Shown: positions 50,359 to 59,051 of the stretch, one piece after another
Layout: each line of letters starts with the position of its first letter
How positions within the stretch are numbered: the stretch's first letter is position 1
Made by a program: the position numbers and the translations under genes
The notes under the pieces: generated by a model
What the model saw: only the letters and a program-made list of their open reading frames with translations
What the model was told of the DNA's origin: nothing
Databases searched by the model: none
DNA from: Mesotoga infera
GTDB lineage: Bacteria; Thermotogota; Thermotogae; Petrotogales; Kosmotogaceae
Length of the DNA stretch: 64,000 nt
NCBI RefSeq assembly: GCF_900157305.1
Contig: NZ_LS974202.1
Coordinates: 1,178,001 to 1,242,000, forward strand
Direction of reading: 5' to 3'

Positions 50359-51423
50359 TCAATTGCAGACCTCGCAGCTTTCTCGTTTTCCGACATCGAT
50401 CTCTTCGTACATGTCGTTCCTTAGGTCGAACCAGAAGACTTTCTCGATGGACCTTCTCCGGTTCAGGAAGTCGATCGTCACGGCCGCCTGGAGCATAGCC
50501 CCGAAGTAACTCGTGAAGGGCAATATGCCTTTCGGCGCGGTGGTATCCTTCCTGTCGTCGCCCATGAAACACCTGTAACAGGCCAGGTCGCGTCTCCTGA
50601 AAATCACGTAGCCGCTGAATCCTTCGACGGCCGAATCAACGTATGGAATTCCAGAGCGGTAAGAGGAATCGTTTATCTCGTAACGCGTACCATAATTGTC
50701 TACGCAGCTCACCACCAGGTCAGGTTTCTCGCTTCTGAGAAGACCTTCGGCAAAATGCTCTTTGTAGATCTTCACTCTCGCCGACGGGTACATCCTTGAG
50801 AGTTTCCTCTCGAGTATCGTCGCTTTGGGATATCCAACGTCACCATAATCGTACAATATTTGTCGGTGCAGGTTGTTAAGTTTTATTTCACCGGGCTCTA
50901 CGATCGTGATATCTTTCAGGCCACGATCAAGCAGCAGCTTTATGAGCGGGGCTCCCAGGCCGCCGGCACCGACCACCATGACTTTTCCGGGCCGTCCGAT
51001 GCGATCGAGACCGGCCGGGAGTTTCATGTTGAAGGCCTTTTCGTACTTGCCGTCCATAAACCATGAGAAGATCCTGCCCGCGATTATCGGAGCGTAGGTC
51101 ACCGGCAGGGAATGGGGGAAGGAGATTCTCTTCTTCTCCTTATCGACGACAATTTCGAGAAGGGGACCGTCTTCGAAGATAACGGTCTCTTCCTGCCTGT
51201 ATATGAGCGGAGAGTAGAAGGGGAGTATCTCCTGCCGGGGAAACTCCTTGGTTATTCCGGAAAGGCCACTCCTTATAAGCAACTCCGCCACGAGCTCTTC
51301 GAGCTCTCCGGAGATTCTTCCAAAGGTCTCCTCCGAGAGCTTCAACTGTAATCTGTCGTCGATCCCTTTCACCAGGAGCTGTCTCTCGTACCAGTTGAGC
51401 AAGAATTCACTTTCCATATCCAT
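50359..51423 (-). CDS. MoeB/ThiF/HesA-family E1-like adenylyltransferase
   Basis: This 354-residue protein has the ATP-binding Rossmann segment KVMVVGAGGLGAPLIKLLLD near residue 147, IVEPGEIKLNNLHRQILYD with the catalytic residues, PDLVVSCVDNYGTRYEIN and a zinc pair CYRC (near 275) matched by CEVC at the C-terminus. The first 140 residues are unusual: a helix with WYERQLLVKGIDDRLQLKL recalls the N-terminal arginine helix of MoeB, but about 120 extra residues lie before the Rossmann fold. It would adenylate the Gly-Gly tail of the carrier encoded 15 bases downstream. GGGAGGGATGAG precedes the start. Confidence 0.87.
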   Translation of the reverse strand: MDMESEFLLNWYERQLLVKGIDDRLQLKLSEETFGRISGELEELVAELLIRSGLSGITKEFPRQEILPFYSPLIYRQEETVIFEDGPLLEIVVDKEKKRISFPHSLPVTYAPIIAGRIFSWFMDGKYEKAFNMKLPAGLDRIGRPGKVMVVGAGGLGAPLIKLLLDRGLKDITIVEPGEIKLNNLHRQILYDYGDVGYPKATILERKLSRMYPSARVKIYKEHFAEGLLRSEKPDLVVSCVDNYGTRYEINDSSYRSGIPYVDSAVEGFSGYVIFRRRDLACYRCFMGDDRKDTTAPKGILPFTSYFGAMLQAAVTIDFLNRRRSIEKVFWFDLRNDMYEEIDVGKRESCEVCN

Positions 51424-51521
51424 AACTCATCCCTCCCGTGGATCGAAACACAACACAAGTATATCAGCTATGTCTTTTCAGGGGAGGCCGTTCGAGGGGT
51501 CGCGAAACGCGGCGCCTGCTT

Positions 51522-53252
51522 TTACATATCCGGTATGTAGCCCTTGAATTGGGCTTTGTAGAGTCTGGCGTAGTGGCCTGAGAGTTTCAACAGTTCGGAA
51601 TGGTTTCCCCTCTCTATTATTCCGTCGGCCGTGATGACAACTATCTCATCCGCGTTCTTTATAGTCGATAATCTGTGGGCTATTACCAGAGAGGTTCTTC
51701 CCCTCGAAAGCATTTCGAGAGAGGCCTGTATCTTCAATTCGGTCTCGTTGTCGAGAGAGGAGGTCGCCTCGTCGAGGATCAGAATCGGCGGATTCTTGAG
51801 GAAGACCCTGGCGATGGAGATCCTCTGTTTCTGTCCGCCGGAAAGCATAACGCCCCTCTCACCGACGTAAGAATCGTAACCTTTATCTAGCGTCATTATG
51901 AAGTCGTGTATATTGGCCTTCTTGGCTGCTTCGATTATCTCTTCGTCCGTCGCGTCGCCCTTTCCGTAAGCTATATTGTCGCGGATCGTCCCGGCGAAGA
52001 GGAAGACGTCCTGCTGGACTATCCCGATATTCCTGCGCAGAGAATGCAGCGTGACATCCCTTATATCCTTCCCGTCGATCGTGATTCTCCCTTCCTTAAC
52101 ATCGTAGAAGCGCGGTATGAGGTGGCAGAGCGTGGTCTTGCCCCCTCCGGAAGGTCCGACCAGGGCGATCATCTTTCCGGCCGGTATATCCAGAGATACG
52201 TTCTTCAGGACGTTTTCTCCGCCGTCGTAGGCGAAAGTAACGTTCTCGACCTTAACCTCTCCGATCACGTCTTTGAGTTCGACTGCGTTCGGGCTGTCGA
52301 TTATTGAAGATTTGGTCTCCATTATCTCTATGAATCTCTCGAAGCCGGACATTCCATCCTCGTACTGCTGGGCGAACTGCATCAACCTCCTGATAGGCTG
52401 CAAAAACAATTCTATGTACAGAAAGAAGGCCACGAACGACCCGACAGAGATCTCGCCGGCGTACGTGAGATACCCGCCCATAGCCAGCACCGTGACCTTC
52501 AGAAGGTTCATCAGAAGGTCGATGCCGGTCGTCATCTCGGCCATAGATTTGAAGGCGAACTGACGGGATTCTTTGAACTCCCGGTTGCCCGTATCGAATT
52601 TGATCTTCTCGAAGTTCTCGTTGGTGAAGGACTGGGCCACCCTTATTCCGGAGATGCTGTTCTCCACTTGCGCGTTGACGTTGGCTATCTTCTTTCGCAC
52701 GATCCTGAAGGCCTGAGCCATCTTCTGTCTCTTCTTCACGCCGAACCATATCATGAAGGGAATGTACATGAAAACTACCAGTGTCAATCTCCAGTCGGTC
52801 TGCACCAGAATGATGAAAGCGCCCGTCAGGGTGATCAAGGATATCAGCAGATCTTCCGGACCGTGGTGGGCGAGCTCGGTTATCTCTCTGAGATCGTTGA
52901 CGATCCTCGACATTATCTTTCCCGTTCTCACCCTGTCAAAATAACTAAAAGAGAGGGTCTGAAGATGAGAGAAGATATCCTTCCTCATGTTGTATTCCAT
53001 ACGGACACCGACAACGTGGCCCCAGTAGTTCACGATGTAGTTGAACACAGCCCTCAACACGAATAGCAGGGCCATAACCACGGTGATTGTCGCTATACCC
53101 CGCATATTTCCCGAGGGGATATAGTCGTCGAGCGCCCTGCTCGTGAAAGTCGGGAAGACCAGATCTATGCCCGCGATCATGAAGGCGCAGGCCATGTCCA
53201 GAATGAACAGCCTCAAGTGTGGACGATAATAGGCGATAAATTTGCGAATCAT
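51522..53252 (-). CDS. ABC half-transporter, exporter type
   Basis: This 576-residue protein has an N-terminal six-helix type IV exporter domain (FDRVRTGKIMSRIVNDLREI is the coupling-helix region) and a C-terminal ATPase: Walker A VGPSGGGKTTLCHLIPRFYD, Q-loop IGIVQQDVFLFAGTIRDNI, signature LSGGQKQRISIARVFL and Walker B PILILDEATSSLD, then the H-loop IAHRLSTIKN. One gene only, so it would function as a homodimer, exporting a lipid, peptide or drug. TGGAGG precedes the ATG. Confidence 0.93.
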   Translation of the reverse strand: MIRKFIAYYRPHLRLFILDMACAFMIAGIDLVFPTFTSRALDDYIPSGNMRGIATITVVMALLFVLRAVFNYIVNYWGHVVGVRMEYNMRKDIFSHLQTLSFSYFDRVRTGKIMSRIVNDLREITELAHHGPEDLLISLITLTGAFIILVQTDWRLTLVVFMYIPFMIWFGVKKRQKMAQAFRIVRKKIANVNAQVENSISGIRVAQSFTNENFEKIKFDTGNREFKESRQFAFKSMAEMTTGIDLLMNLLKVTVLAMGGYLTYAGEISVGSFVAFFLYIELFLQPIRRLMQFAQQYEDGMSGFERFIEIMETKSSIIDSPNAVELKDVIGEVKVENVTFAYDGGENVLKNVSLDIPAGKMIALVGPSGGGKTTLCHLIPRFYDVKEGRITIDGKDIRDVTLHSLRRNIGIVQQDVFLFAGTIRDNIAYGKGDATDEEIIEAAKKANIHDFIMTLDKGYDSYVGERGVMLSGGQKQRISIARVFLKNPPILILDEATSSLDNETELKIQASLEMLSRGRTSLVIAHRLSTIKNADEIVVITADGIIERGNHSELLKLSGHYARLYKAQFKGYIPDM

Positions 53253-53469
53253 TCAGAGCCTCCAGTAAAGTAAGGTAAGCGTCTCAATTTTACTCCCTCG
53301 CGCGAAGTATAACAAGCGAGCAAAAGGAAAACAGAAGCATCGTCCGGCTGGATATCACTTTCCACACTAAATCCCACAATCTCCCAAATTCTCACTGTAT
53401 TTCTCCCAAATTCATTTACTAGAATGGGTTTGAAAGAAAAAGACAGCGGGAGTGGCGAAGGTGATAGGA

Positions 53470-54123
53470 ATGAAAACGACAGTTTCACATACAGATAGAT
53501 CAACCTTTGGAAAGAACGGCCAAGTGAAAGAAACGAGCAAAAATCGATTAAAAGAGCTGTTCTCCGAACGGAAAGTCAAGAAAGTCGGGGAGGTGGTTCT
53601 TACTGGAAGAGAGTTCATCAGAGAGAACTTGGAGAACTTGCCACAATCGATGACCATCGAGCAATTCATCGAAAAATACAACAGCTGGTACAGTCAGGGA
53701 ACGATAGAAATTAGATTTCGGGACGTAACCAGGACCGAACATTACACGATGCAGAGCGACAGGAGACTTTCTCTGGATGAGCTGATATATTTCATGAAAT
53801 TGTGGAAAGATGAAGGTCTTGAAAGAATTCTCTTTTACGAGACAAGAACGGAGAGCGACATTCCAACCGGCTGGGATGGAGCGGCTCTGGAAGATCTGAA
53901 AAGTCTCAAACCCCGGGAAGGTGAAAGAAAATTCTCGACAAGACAGGCAATACCATCGCAGAAAGTGCTCGTCCTTAGAATGTCGGATGAATTCGGTGTC
54001 AGGGTTACCGTTCTGAGAAACGTAACAACAGGCGGTAAGGTGCCACAAATCAGGAGATCGGCAGGTGATGAGATTATTGTAGAAAGAGCGATCGTCAACG
54101 AAGGGAACACGGAAATCAACTGA
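53470..54123 (+). CDS. Orphan protein of unknown function
   Basis: From the ATG at 53470 this protein has 217 residues and no recognised family. It has a basic N-terminal 60 residues, no signal peptide and no membrane segment. A central region (FIEKYNSWYSQGTIEIRFRD) followed by LSLDELIYFMKLWKDEGLER appears helical, and the C-terminus is beta-rich (KVLVLRMSDEFGVRVTVLRN). The frame is open to GTG at 53452, but GAAGGTGA fits the ATG at 53470. It is flanked by the exporter gene on the other strand and a hairpin downstream. Confidence 0.6.
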   Translation: MKTTVSHTDRSTFGKNGQVKETSKNRLKELFSERKVKKVGEVVLTGREFIRENLENLPQSMTIEQFIEKYNSWYSQGTIEIRFRDVTRTEHYTMQSDRRLSLDELIYFMKLWKDEGLERILFYETRTESDIPTGWDGAALEDLKSLKPREGERKFSTRQAIPSQKVLVLRMSDEFGVRVTVLRNVTTGGKVPQIRRSAGDEIIVERAIVNEGNTEIN

Positions 54124-54236
54124 ATACTTTATCCCCCCCAATTGAAAGTGAAATGAGTCAAGCGCAGAACCTTAAAGTGGAAACGACACAGCAACTGTCA
54201 CAGAACGCCGTTTAGACTTCGTAAAACCTCCAATAA

Positions 54237-54256
54237 CCCGGGCCAGATGGCCCGGG
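54237..54256 (+). terminator. Strong hairpin, possible terminator
   Basis: CCCGGGCC, AGAT, GGCCCGGG forms a perfect 8-bp GC stem. The following DNA (CTTCATATGGGTTTT) is only partly T-rich, so termination is plausible but not certain. It lies 114 bases after the orphan gene and 41 bases before the permease start. Confidence 0.5.
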
Positions 54257-54296
54257 CTTCATATGGGTTTTGCAAAGAGCGCGTGTCGGGTTTACA

Positions 54297-55586
54297 ATGA
54301 ACAGTATGGACAAACTCTTTGTCGGCATCTATTTCATACTGGCCTTCACGCTCATAGTCTTTTCGAAGAAGCGGCGGGTTTTACTCGCCTTCACTGCCGG
54401 AATGCTGCTGGTAGTGCTAAAAGTCTCCGAAAGCATGCGCATAGAGACCATATCCGAATTCGTCGATTTCAACGCCATATTTTTGCTTATAGGTATGATG
54501 GTGATAGTGGCGATAATAAAATCGACAGGTTTCTTCCAGTACATAGCCATCAGGACTTTGAAGTGGACGCGGGGTAACATCATGCTCCTCTCGGCCCTGT
54601 TCGCCGCCCTGATCGCGCTCTTTTCGATGATCCTCGACAACGTGACCACCATGATAATGTTCATGCCAGTCATTTTCTTTGTCGCCGATGGAGCCGGCTT
54701 CAACCCCTTCGCCTTCACCACGGTCATGATACTGGCCTCCAACGTGGGCGGCTGCATGACGCTCGTGGGAGATCCACCGAACATAATAATCGGAAACGCA
54801 TCGAAGATACCCTTCCTCACGTTCACGGCCCTGGTCTTCATTCCACTGGCCTTATCGTTTGCCGTGCTCTTGTTGATGTCGAGATTCAGCATACTCAAGA
54901 GCCTCGCCTCGCTCTCTCAAAACAACTCGGTGATAAAAGAGATGAGAACCGAGGGTGTCATAACCAATCCAAAGCTCATGATAGTCTCCCTATCTACACT
55001 GGTGATCGTTGTGATAGGCTTCATAATCCACAGCGTCGTCGATATAGAGATGTCGCTCTTCGCCATACTCGGCGCGGCCTTCCTGCTACTGTATACCGGC
55101 AAGGACTTCGATCACATGGCAAACGAAGTTGACTGGAACGCGATACTCTTCTTCATAGGCCTCTTTTCGCTCGCTTACTCTCTGGAAAGCTCGGGAATCG
55201 CCGGCGATCTCTCCCGGATAGCCATGAAGCTCGAAGGTAATCCAATCCTGCTCTCAAGCGCGATCCTGTGGCTCAGCGGCTTCATCGCCATGATCACCGG
55301 CGCCATACCAGTCGTGACGATCTTCATACCCATCGTGGCCAATCTCTCGGCCATATACCCGCTGCCCTACGACCTATGGATAGCACTGGCCCTGGGCGCA
55401 AACCTCGGGGGAAACGGCACGCTCACCGGCCACCTGGCCAACATAATAACTTTCGAAATGCTCAACAAAGAGGCCCGAAAGAAAAACACGTTTTTGGACT
55501 TCCTGAAGCTGGGCTTCCCGTTTTCCGTAGTTTCTCTCGCAATCTCGAACCTCTATCTCATAGTCAGGCTGCTCATGATTGGATAA
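54297..55586 (+). CDS. ArsB/NhaD-superfamily ion permease
   Basis: This membrane protein of about 429 residues has 10-12 hydrophobic segments. The family hallmarks are SMILDNVTTMIMFMPVIFFV, NVGGCMTLVGDPPNIIIGNA and the late ALGANLGGNGTLTGHLANII, arranged as two inverted halves as in ArsB, NhaD and other IT-superfamily carriers. The transported ion (arsenite, Na+/H+ or a dicarboxylate) cannot be told. No arsR or arsA lies nearby. The frame opens at TTG 54270, but the ATGs at 54297 and 54306 fit the family N-terminus better. No strong ribosome site is visible. Confidence 0.88.
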   Translation: MNSMDKLFVGIYFILAFTLIVFSKKRRVLLAFTAGMLLVVLKVSESMRIETISEFVDFNAIFLLIGMMVIVAIIKSTGFFQYIAIRTLKWTRGNIMLLSALFAALIALFSMILDNVTTMIMFMPVIFFVADGAGFNPFAFTTVMILASNVGGCMTLVGDPPNIIIGNASKIPFLTFTALVFIPLALSFAVLLLMSRFSILKSLASLSQNNSVIKEMRTEGVITNPKLMIVSLSTLVIVVIGFIIHSVVDIEMSLFAILGAAFLLLYTGKDFDHMANEVDWNAILFFIGLFSLAYSLESSGIAGDLSRIAMKLEGNPILLSSAILWLSGFIAMITGAIPVVTIFIPIVANLSAIYPLPYDLWIALALGANLGGNGTLTGHLANIITFEMLNKEARKKNTFLDFLKLGFPFSVVSLAISNLYLIVRLLMIG

Positions 55587-55599
55587 AGGACTCTAAAAT

Positions 55600-56082
55600 T
55601 TGGAAATTGATTTCCAATTCCGTGAAACGAATTTCCAAGAGTAAATTTTTGTGAAATCTATTTCCAAAACACGCGGTTATTCGGGAAATACACTTCCTTT
55701 TTTTAGGGAGTTATGAACATTGAATGTTCATAACTCGGTCCGAAATCTCTAAAAGCCTTATTTAAAGACAATCATAGCGATGTTCATAACTCAAATCGAC
55801 GCATCTGGCTATCTAAGGCGATTTCCGCATATCGATTCGTATGGCGAACCTAGTTATGAACATGCCCACCGAGTTATGAACATGCGTCTCGAAGGAAAAA
55901 ACGCCTGAAATATACTCCAGAAAACAAATACGGGCGTTTTGAGTTTTCTACATTCTACAATCGGCCATTCATGGTACACATGTGAGTTATCTACATTCAA
56001 TGTAGAAAACTTTTGAGTTATGAACATGGGTCAAATTCGCTGCCACAAAAGCTTTGACTGAGTTTTCTACGAGTTTTCTACG
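55600..56082. repeat. Dense cluster of three short palindromic motif families
   Basis: Four ATTTCCAA half-sites occur at 55600-55617 (as TTGGAAAT-TG-ATTTCCAA), 55631 and 55660. Six GAGTTATGAACAT half-sites follow: 55708-55736 (a perfect 29-bp palindrome made of two), 55780-55792 (reverse), 55852, 55871 and 56015. Five GAGTT(A/T)TCTAC half-sites are at 55941, 55984, 55999-56011 (reverse, near-perfect palindrome with the previous one) and an exact 11-bp tandem at 56060 and 56071. The second and third families share the frame GAGTTWTSWACAT. The region is non-coding in all frames and ends in a (TTA)n-like AT tract. Confidence 0.9.
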
Positions 56083-56488
56083 AAGATTATTATTATTATT
56101 TATTTATATATCAAGAGAGAAATAATAAAAGAGGAAAGATAACTCTCTTGAGAGCAGCGGCGAGAGGCAAGTTATTGGAAAAATACGCGAGAAAAAAGAG
56201 TTCACTCCGCTCACGAGAAGGCGAAAGCGAAAATGGGGACTGACGATTCTCCTGACGTCTGTCCCCGTTTTTCGCGAAGACCGGGATCCTGACTAGGAAC
56301 ATGCCAGAATGACGGGAAGGGAGTAAGACTGTTATCCCGTGTCATACCGTTAACCGCCCCACTCATGTCATCCCGTAATGCTCCTATACGGGATCTCCTC
56401 TCCTCTCTCTCCTCCTCTCGAATCTTTTACCAAGAACCTGGACGCGCAGCGTCGTTGAGAAACCTCACTCCAACTCTTTTATGGAGCG
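56083..56488. repeat. AT tract and modular hairpin repeats
   Basis: 56085-56110 is an ATT-rich tract. From 56215 onward the repeat modules return: the GGGGACTGAC terminator-like element (56227-56276), ATCCTGAC...GCCAGAAT-type words (56283-56315) and ATCCCGTA...TACGGGAT in reverse (56371-56393). There is no gene before the PIN toxin stop at 56489. Confidence 0.75.
56227..56276. terminator. Repeat with symmetrical terminator-like hairpin, copy 3
   Basis: The arms GGGGACTGACG and CGTCTGTCCCC (one mismatch) are flanked by GCGAAAAT and GTTTTTCGCG. This is the same element as at 14010-14060 and 30234-30283 in inverted orientation, with a different loop. Confidence 0.55.
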
Positions 56489-56887
56489 TCAAAGAGAGTC
56501 CTTCAGATATTGTGATGGCGTCTTGCATTTTACATTACCCCGCAGTGCACTTTGCAGACAGAGCTTGTCCCCGGTTATAAGCAAGGCATTTCTGGCCGCC
56601 GCCAATGAAATGAAATGATTGTCCGGAGGATCAGCACTGAAACTAACTAACTGATAGTCATCGACAATCTCTACCACCGTTATGAAATACTCTACAAAGT
56701 TGGAAAGAGCTTCCAATTCAGCATTTCTACGCTTTCCCATCAATTTCACTATAAACCTTCGCAACTCTTGAGTGAATATTCCCGGTTCAATTACCTCTTG
56801 CTCCAGTGCTTTAATGATGGCCATGCTACATGTTCTGGAGCCAAGAGCCGCTGAAATCACAACGTTCGTATCAATAACTACCTTCAT
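56489..56887 (-). CDS. PIN-domain toxin
   Basis: This 132-residue protein has the PIN nuclease pattern: KVVIDTNVVISAALGS at the N-terminus (first acidic residue), an acidic residue in IFTQELRRFIVKL, and SADPPDNHFISLAAARNALLITGDK with the C-terminal acidic cluster. PIN toxins of type II systems cut RNA. Its start lies within the end of the antitoxin gene (17-base overlap), the usual arrangement. Confidence 0.9.
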   Translation of the reverse strand: MKVVIDTNVVISAALGSRTCSMAIIKALEQEVIEPGIFTQELRRFIVKLMGKRRNAELEALSNFVEYFITVVEIVDDYQLVSFSADPPDNHFISLAAARNALLITGDKLCLQSALRGNVKCKTPSQYLKDSL

Positions 56888-57119
56888 CTTTCATCTCTTT
56901 TCTTACCTCATCCAGAACTTCTAATCCCTCTTTTTCGCTGAGTCCAATCTTTCTCGCTTCTTCATGGGCTTTTGAAAGATAGTAATTCATCAAATCCTCC
57001 TTAGACAAGGGTGATATCTTCATGATCGGAACCCCGCGCCTAAGAATCAGAAGTTCTTCTTTGCTTTCGACAATCTCGCTGAACCTGTTTCGAATATCCC
57101 TAACATTAACAGTCTTCAT
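56871..57119 (-). CDS. Phd/YefM-type antitoxin
   Basis: From the ATG at 57119 this 82-residue protein begins KTVNVRDIRNRFSEIVESKE and continues LLILRRGVPIMKISPLS, the Phd/YefM DNA-binding fold; the acidic, charged C-terminal half would wrap the PIN toxin. The frame is open to GTG at 57128, but GAGGTGAT lies 4 bases before the ATG at 57119. It probably represses its own promoter through the palindrome upstream. Confidence 0.88.
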   Translation of the reverse strand: MKTVNVRDIRNRFSEIVESKEELLILRRGVPIMKISPLSKEDLMNYYLSKAHEEARKIGLSEKEGLEVLDEVRKEMKDEGSY

Positions 57120-57139
57120 AACAATCACCTCAAAACCAT

Positions 57140-57179
57140 TGTATCACAAATATAATCTTTAGTGATACAAATGTATCAC
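57140..57179 (-). promoter_or_regulatory. Operator of the PIN toxin-antitoxin pair
   Basis: A perfect 18-bp palindrome GTGATACAAATGTATCAC lies at 57162-57179, and a further half-site TGTATCAC is at 57140-57147, 21 bases before the antitoxin ATG. The minus-strand TACAAT word between the sites could be a -10 box. Repeated half-sites of this kind are typical antitoxin operators. Confidence 0.75.
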
Positions 57180-57414
57180 ACTTGTTGTCGACCTGAATAA
57201 CCTCCCCCTCGGCTACCCGCACCGTCATTTCGTGTCATACCGTTAACCGCCCCACTCATGTCATCCCGTAATGATCTTATACGGGATCTCGCTCAGAAGA
57301 GCCGTCCATCGTCCTGCGTCCCAGATCATGGACCCGTCCTTGGAAGAGCAGTTCCTTGTTCCGACGCTGTGCGTTCAGGTTACTCGTTCTTGGTTCAAGA
57401 CAGAGGAAAGAGCG
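57180..57414. repeat. Hairpin repeats adjoining the second intron
   Basis: The segment contains ATCCCGTA...TACGGGAT in reverse (57263-57288), the CGTCC-rich repeat 57294-57351 that is the closest relative of the pglX insertion, and the 3' flank of the intron (57352-57414), which matches 16142-16200. No gene is present. Confidence 0.75.
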
Positions 57415-57482
57415 ATCGAGTAGGAGAGGGGCGGAGCCCCTCGTCCTCTCACAGAACCGTGCGTACGGGCCTCGTACACGGC

Positions 57483-57847
57483 TCATGGATCGAGTATCGG
57501 ATACTTCGACAGGGGATGATAGTACGATGTCATATCGAATAAGTTCATCTCTTCAAAGAACCTGTTGGGAATGGCGTAATTGACTGCTTTTGTGTGAGAA
57601 GAGCGCCATTTGTTCATTCTCAAATTGACTTTCTCTTCCCATCCAGCCCTTCTAAGGACTCTGTTCAGTTTCTTTGTGCTCTTCCACTGGTGTAGTATGA
57701 TGGCTCTAAGCCTTCTCCTTATCCAGCTCAAAAGCCCTCTCAAGGTAGATTGTAAGTCTACTATCCTGAAATAGCTGGCAAATCCTCTCAACAGTGGATT
57801 TAGCTCTTTCACTATTTCCTTTACCGGTGTGCTCTGGTTCCTTCTTG
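57483..57847 (-). pseudogene. C-terminal remnant of group II intron reverse transcriptase
   Basis: This frame encodes the last 121 residues of the maturase (from RRNQSTPVKEIVKELNPLLR to YHPLSKYPILDP), including the GIIM domain, identical over the compared length to the copy at 14748-16073. The RT catalytic domain is lost. The frame continues a few codons into the IS21 end, which could create a short chimeric protein from an internal ATG, but there is no sign that it is used. Confidence 0.85.
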
Positions 57848-57958
57848 TGTCGACATCAACAGTAAAATAAGAAAAACGCCGGTAGAAAATGTGAAAAAGC
57901 ATCGGGAGAAATTGTGGACTAACATTTGAATATTCTCAGGCAAAAAGGGGGTATTCAG

Positions 57959-59050
57959 ATGTTGGGAGAGAAGCAGGTCATTGAAATAAGAATACTTAGC
58001 AAGAGGGGAATTACAAACAGAGAGATAGCCAGAGAAATGGGCTGCCATGAAAACACAGTCAGCAAGTATTTGAAGGAGGATTGGAAGAAGATGAAGGGTA
58101 TTTCAAAACTGGATCCTTACAAAGAGCACATAATCAAAAGGCTAGAAGAGTATCCGTCAATAAAAGCCACAGTGTTGTTCAAAGAGATAAAGGCTCAAGG
58201 TTACACCGGAGGAATGACGATAGTTCGGATGTATGTGCACTCCATACGTCCGGAGGATGAAATTGAGAGCACAAGATTTGAGACAGCTCCGGGCAGGCAA
58301 TTCCAGGCCGATTGGGGAGAGGGTGAGACCAGGATAGGTGGAAAGTCGGTGGTGATAAAGTTCTTCACCATGGTCCTAGGATACTCGCGAATGTTGTATG
58401 TCCAGATAGTCAATGACGAGAAGCTTGAGACACTTCTTCAAGCTCACAACAAGGCATTCGAATACTTCGGAGGTTATCCACATGAAGGGCTGTACGACAA
58501 CATGAAAGCCGTGGTCAAGTCTCTTGAGAGGAAGAAAGAATACAATGCCAAGTTCACAGACTTCGCAGACTTCTATGGCTTCAGGATAATAACTCATCGT
58601 CCATACAACCCGAAGGCCAAAGGGAAGGTTGAGAGGATGGTTCCGTATGTGAGAAACAACATACTGTATGCTCAAAGCTACTCAAGCCTCTCTGAATTAG
58701 AGAACACTCTTCTCGATTGGTTGGTCATTGCCAACCAGAGATTACATTCCTATCTAAAAGAAACCCCTCTCGAGAGGTTCGAGAGGGAAAAGGAACATCT
58801 GAATAAACTAACTAGATTCTATCCCTTGAGGAGATTAAACACAAGGCTGGTAAGAGAGTCCGGACAGGTCATTTACAAAGAAAGAGCTTACAGGGTACCT
58901 GAGAAATACACCGGCAAGAAAGTCAACCTGCAAACGGAAGGTCAGATGCTGAAGATTTATTGTGAAGATGATCTGATCAACAGCCAGCCACTCAAAGACC
59001 AGGTTGAAGTAAGGTCCTTGAAGGAATACCAGAAACTGGTGGGGGCATGA
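57959..59050 (+). CDS. istA: IS21-family transposase IstA
   Basis: From the ATG at 57959 the protein has 363 residues. It has an N-terminal helix-turn-helix (ISKRGITNREIAREM-like, key residues RGITNREIAREMGCHENTVS) and a DDE integrase core: Asp in FQADWGEGETRIGG, Asp in GLYDNMKAVVKSLE and Glu in PKAKGKVERMVPYVR. A beta-rich C-terminal domain follows. It inserts the element together with IstB. A TTG at 57926 is an alternative start; GGGGGT six bases before 57959 supports the ATG. It ends one base before istB. Confidence 0.93.
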   Translation: MLGEKQVIEIRILSKRGITNREIAREMGCHENTVSKYLKEDWKKMKGISKLDPYKEHIIKRLEEYPSIKATVLFKEIKAQGYTGGMTIVRMYVHSIRPEDEIESTRFETAPGRQFQADWGEGETRIGGKSVVIKFFTMVLGYSRMLYVQIVNDEKLETLLQAHNKAFEYFGGYPHEGLYDNMKAVVKSLERKKEYNAKFTDFADFYGFRIITHRPYNPKAKGKVERMVPYVRNNILYAQSYSSLSELENTLLDWLVIANQRLHSYLKETPLERFEREKEHLNKLTRFYPLRRLNTRLVRESGQVIYKERAYRVPEKYTGKKVNLQTEGQMLKIYCEDDLINSQPLKDQVEVRSLKEYQKLVGA

Positions 59051-59051
59051 A

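Noticed and set aside
55600-56082. Possible CRISPR or replication origin
   Set aside because: Repeats are 8-14 bases at irregular spacing in both orientations; no DnaA boxes or replication genes are visible. It is kept as an unexplained motif cluster.
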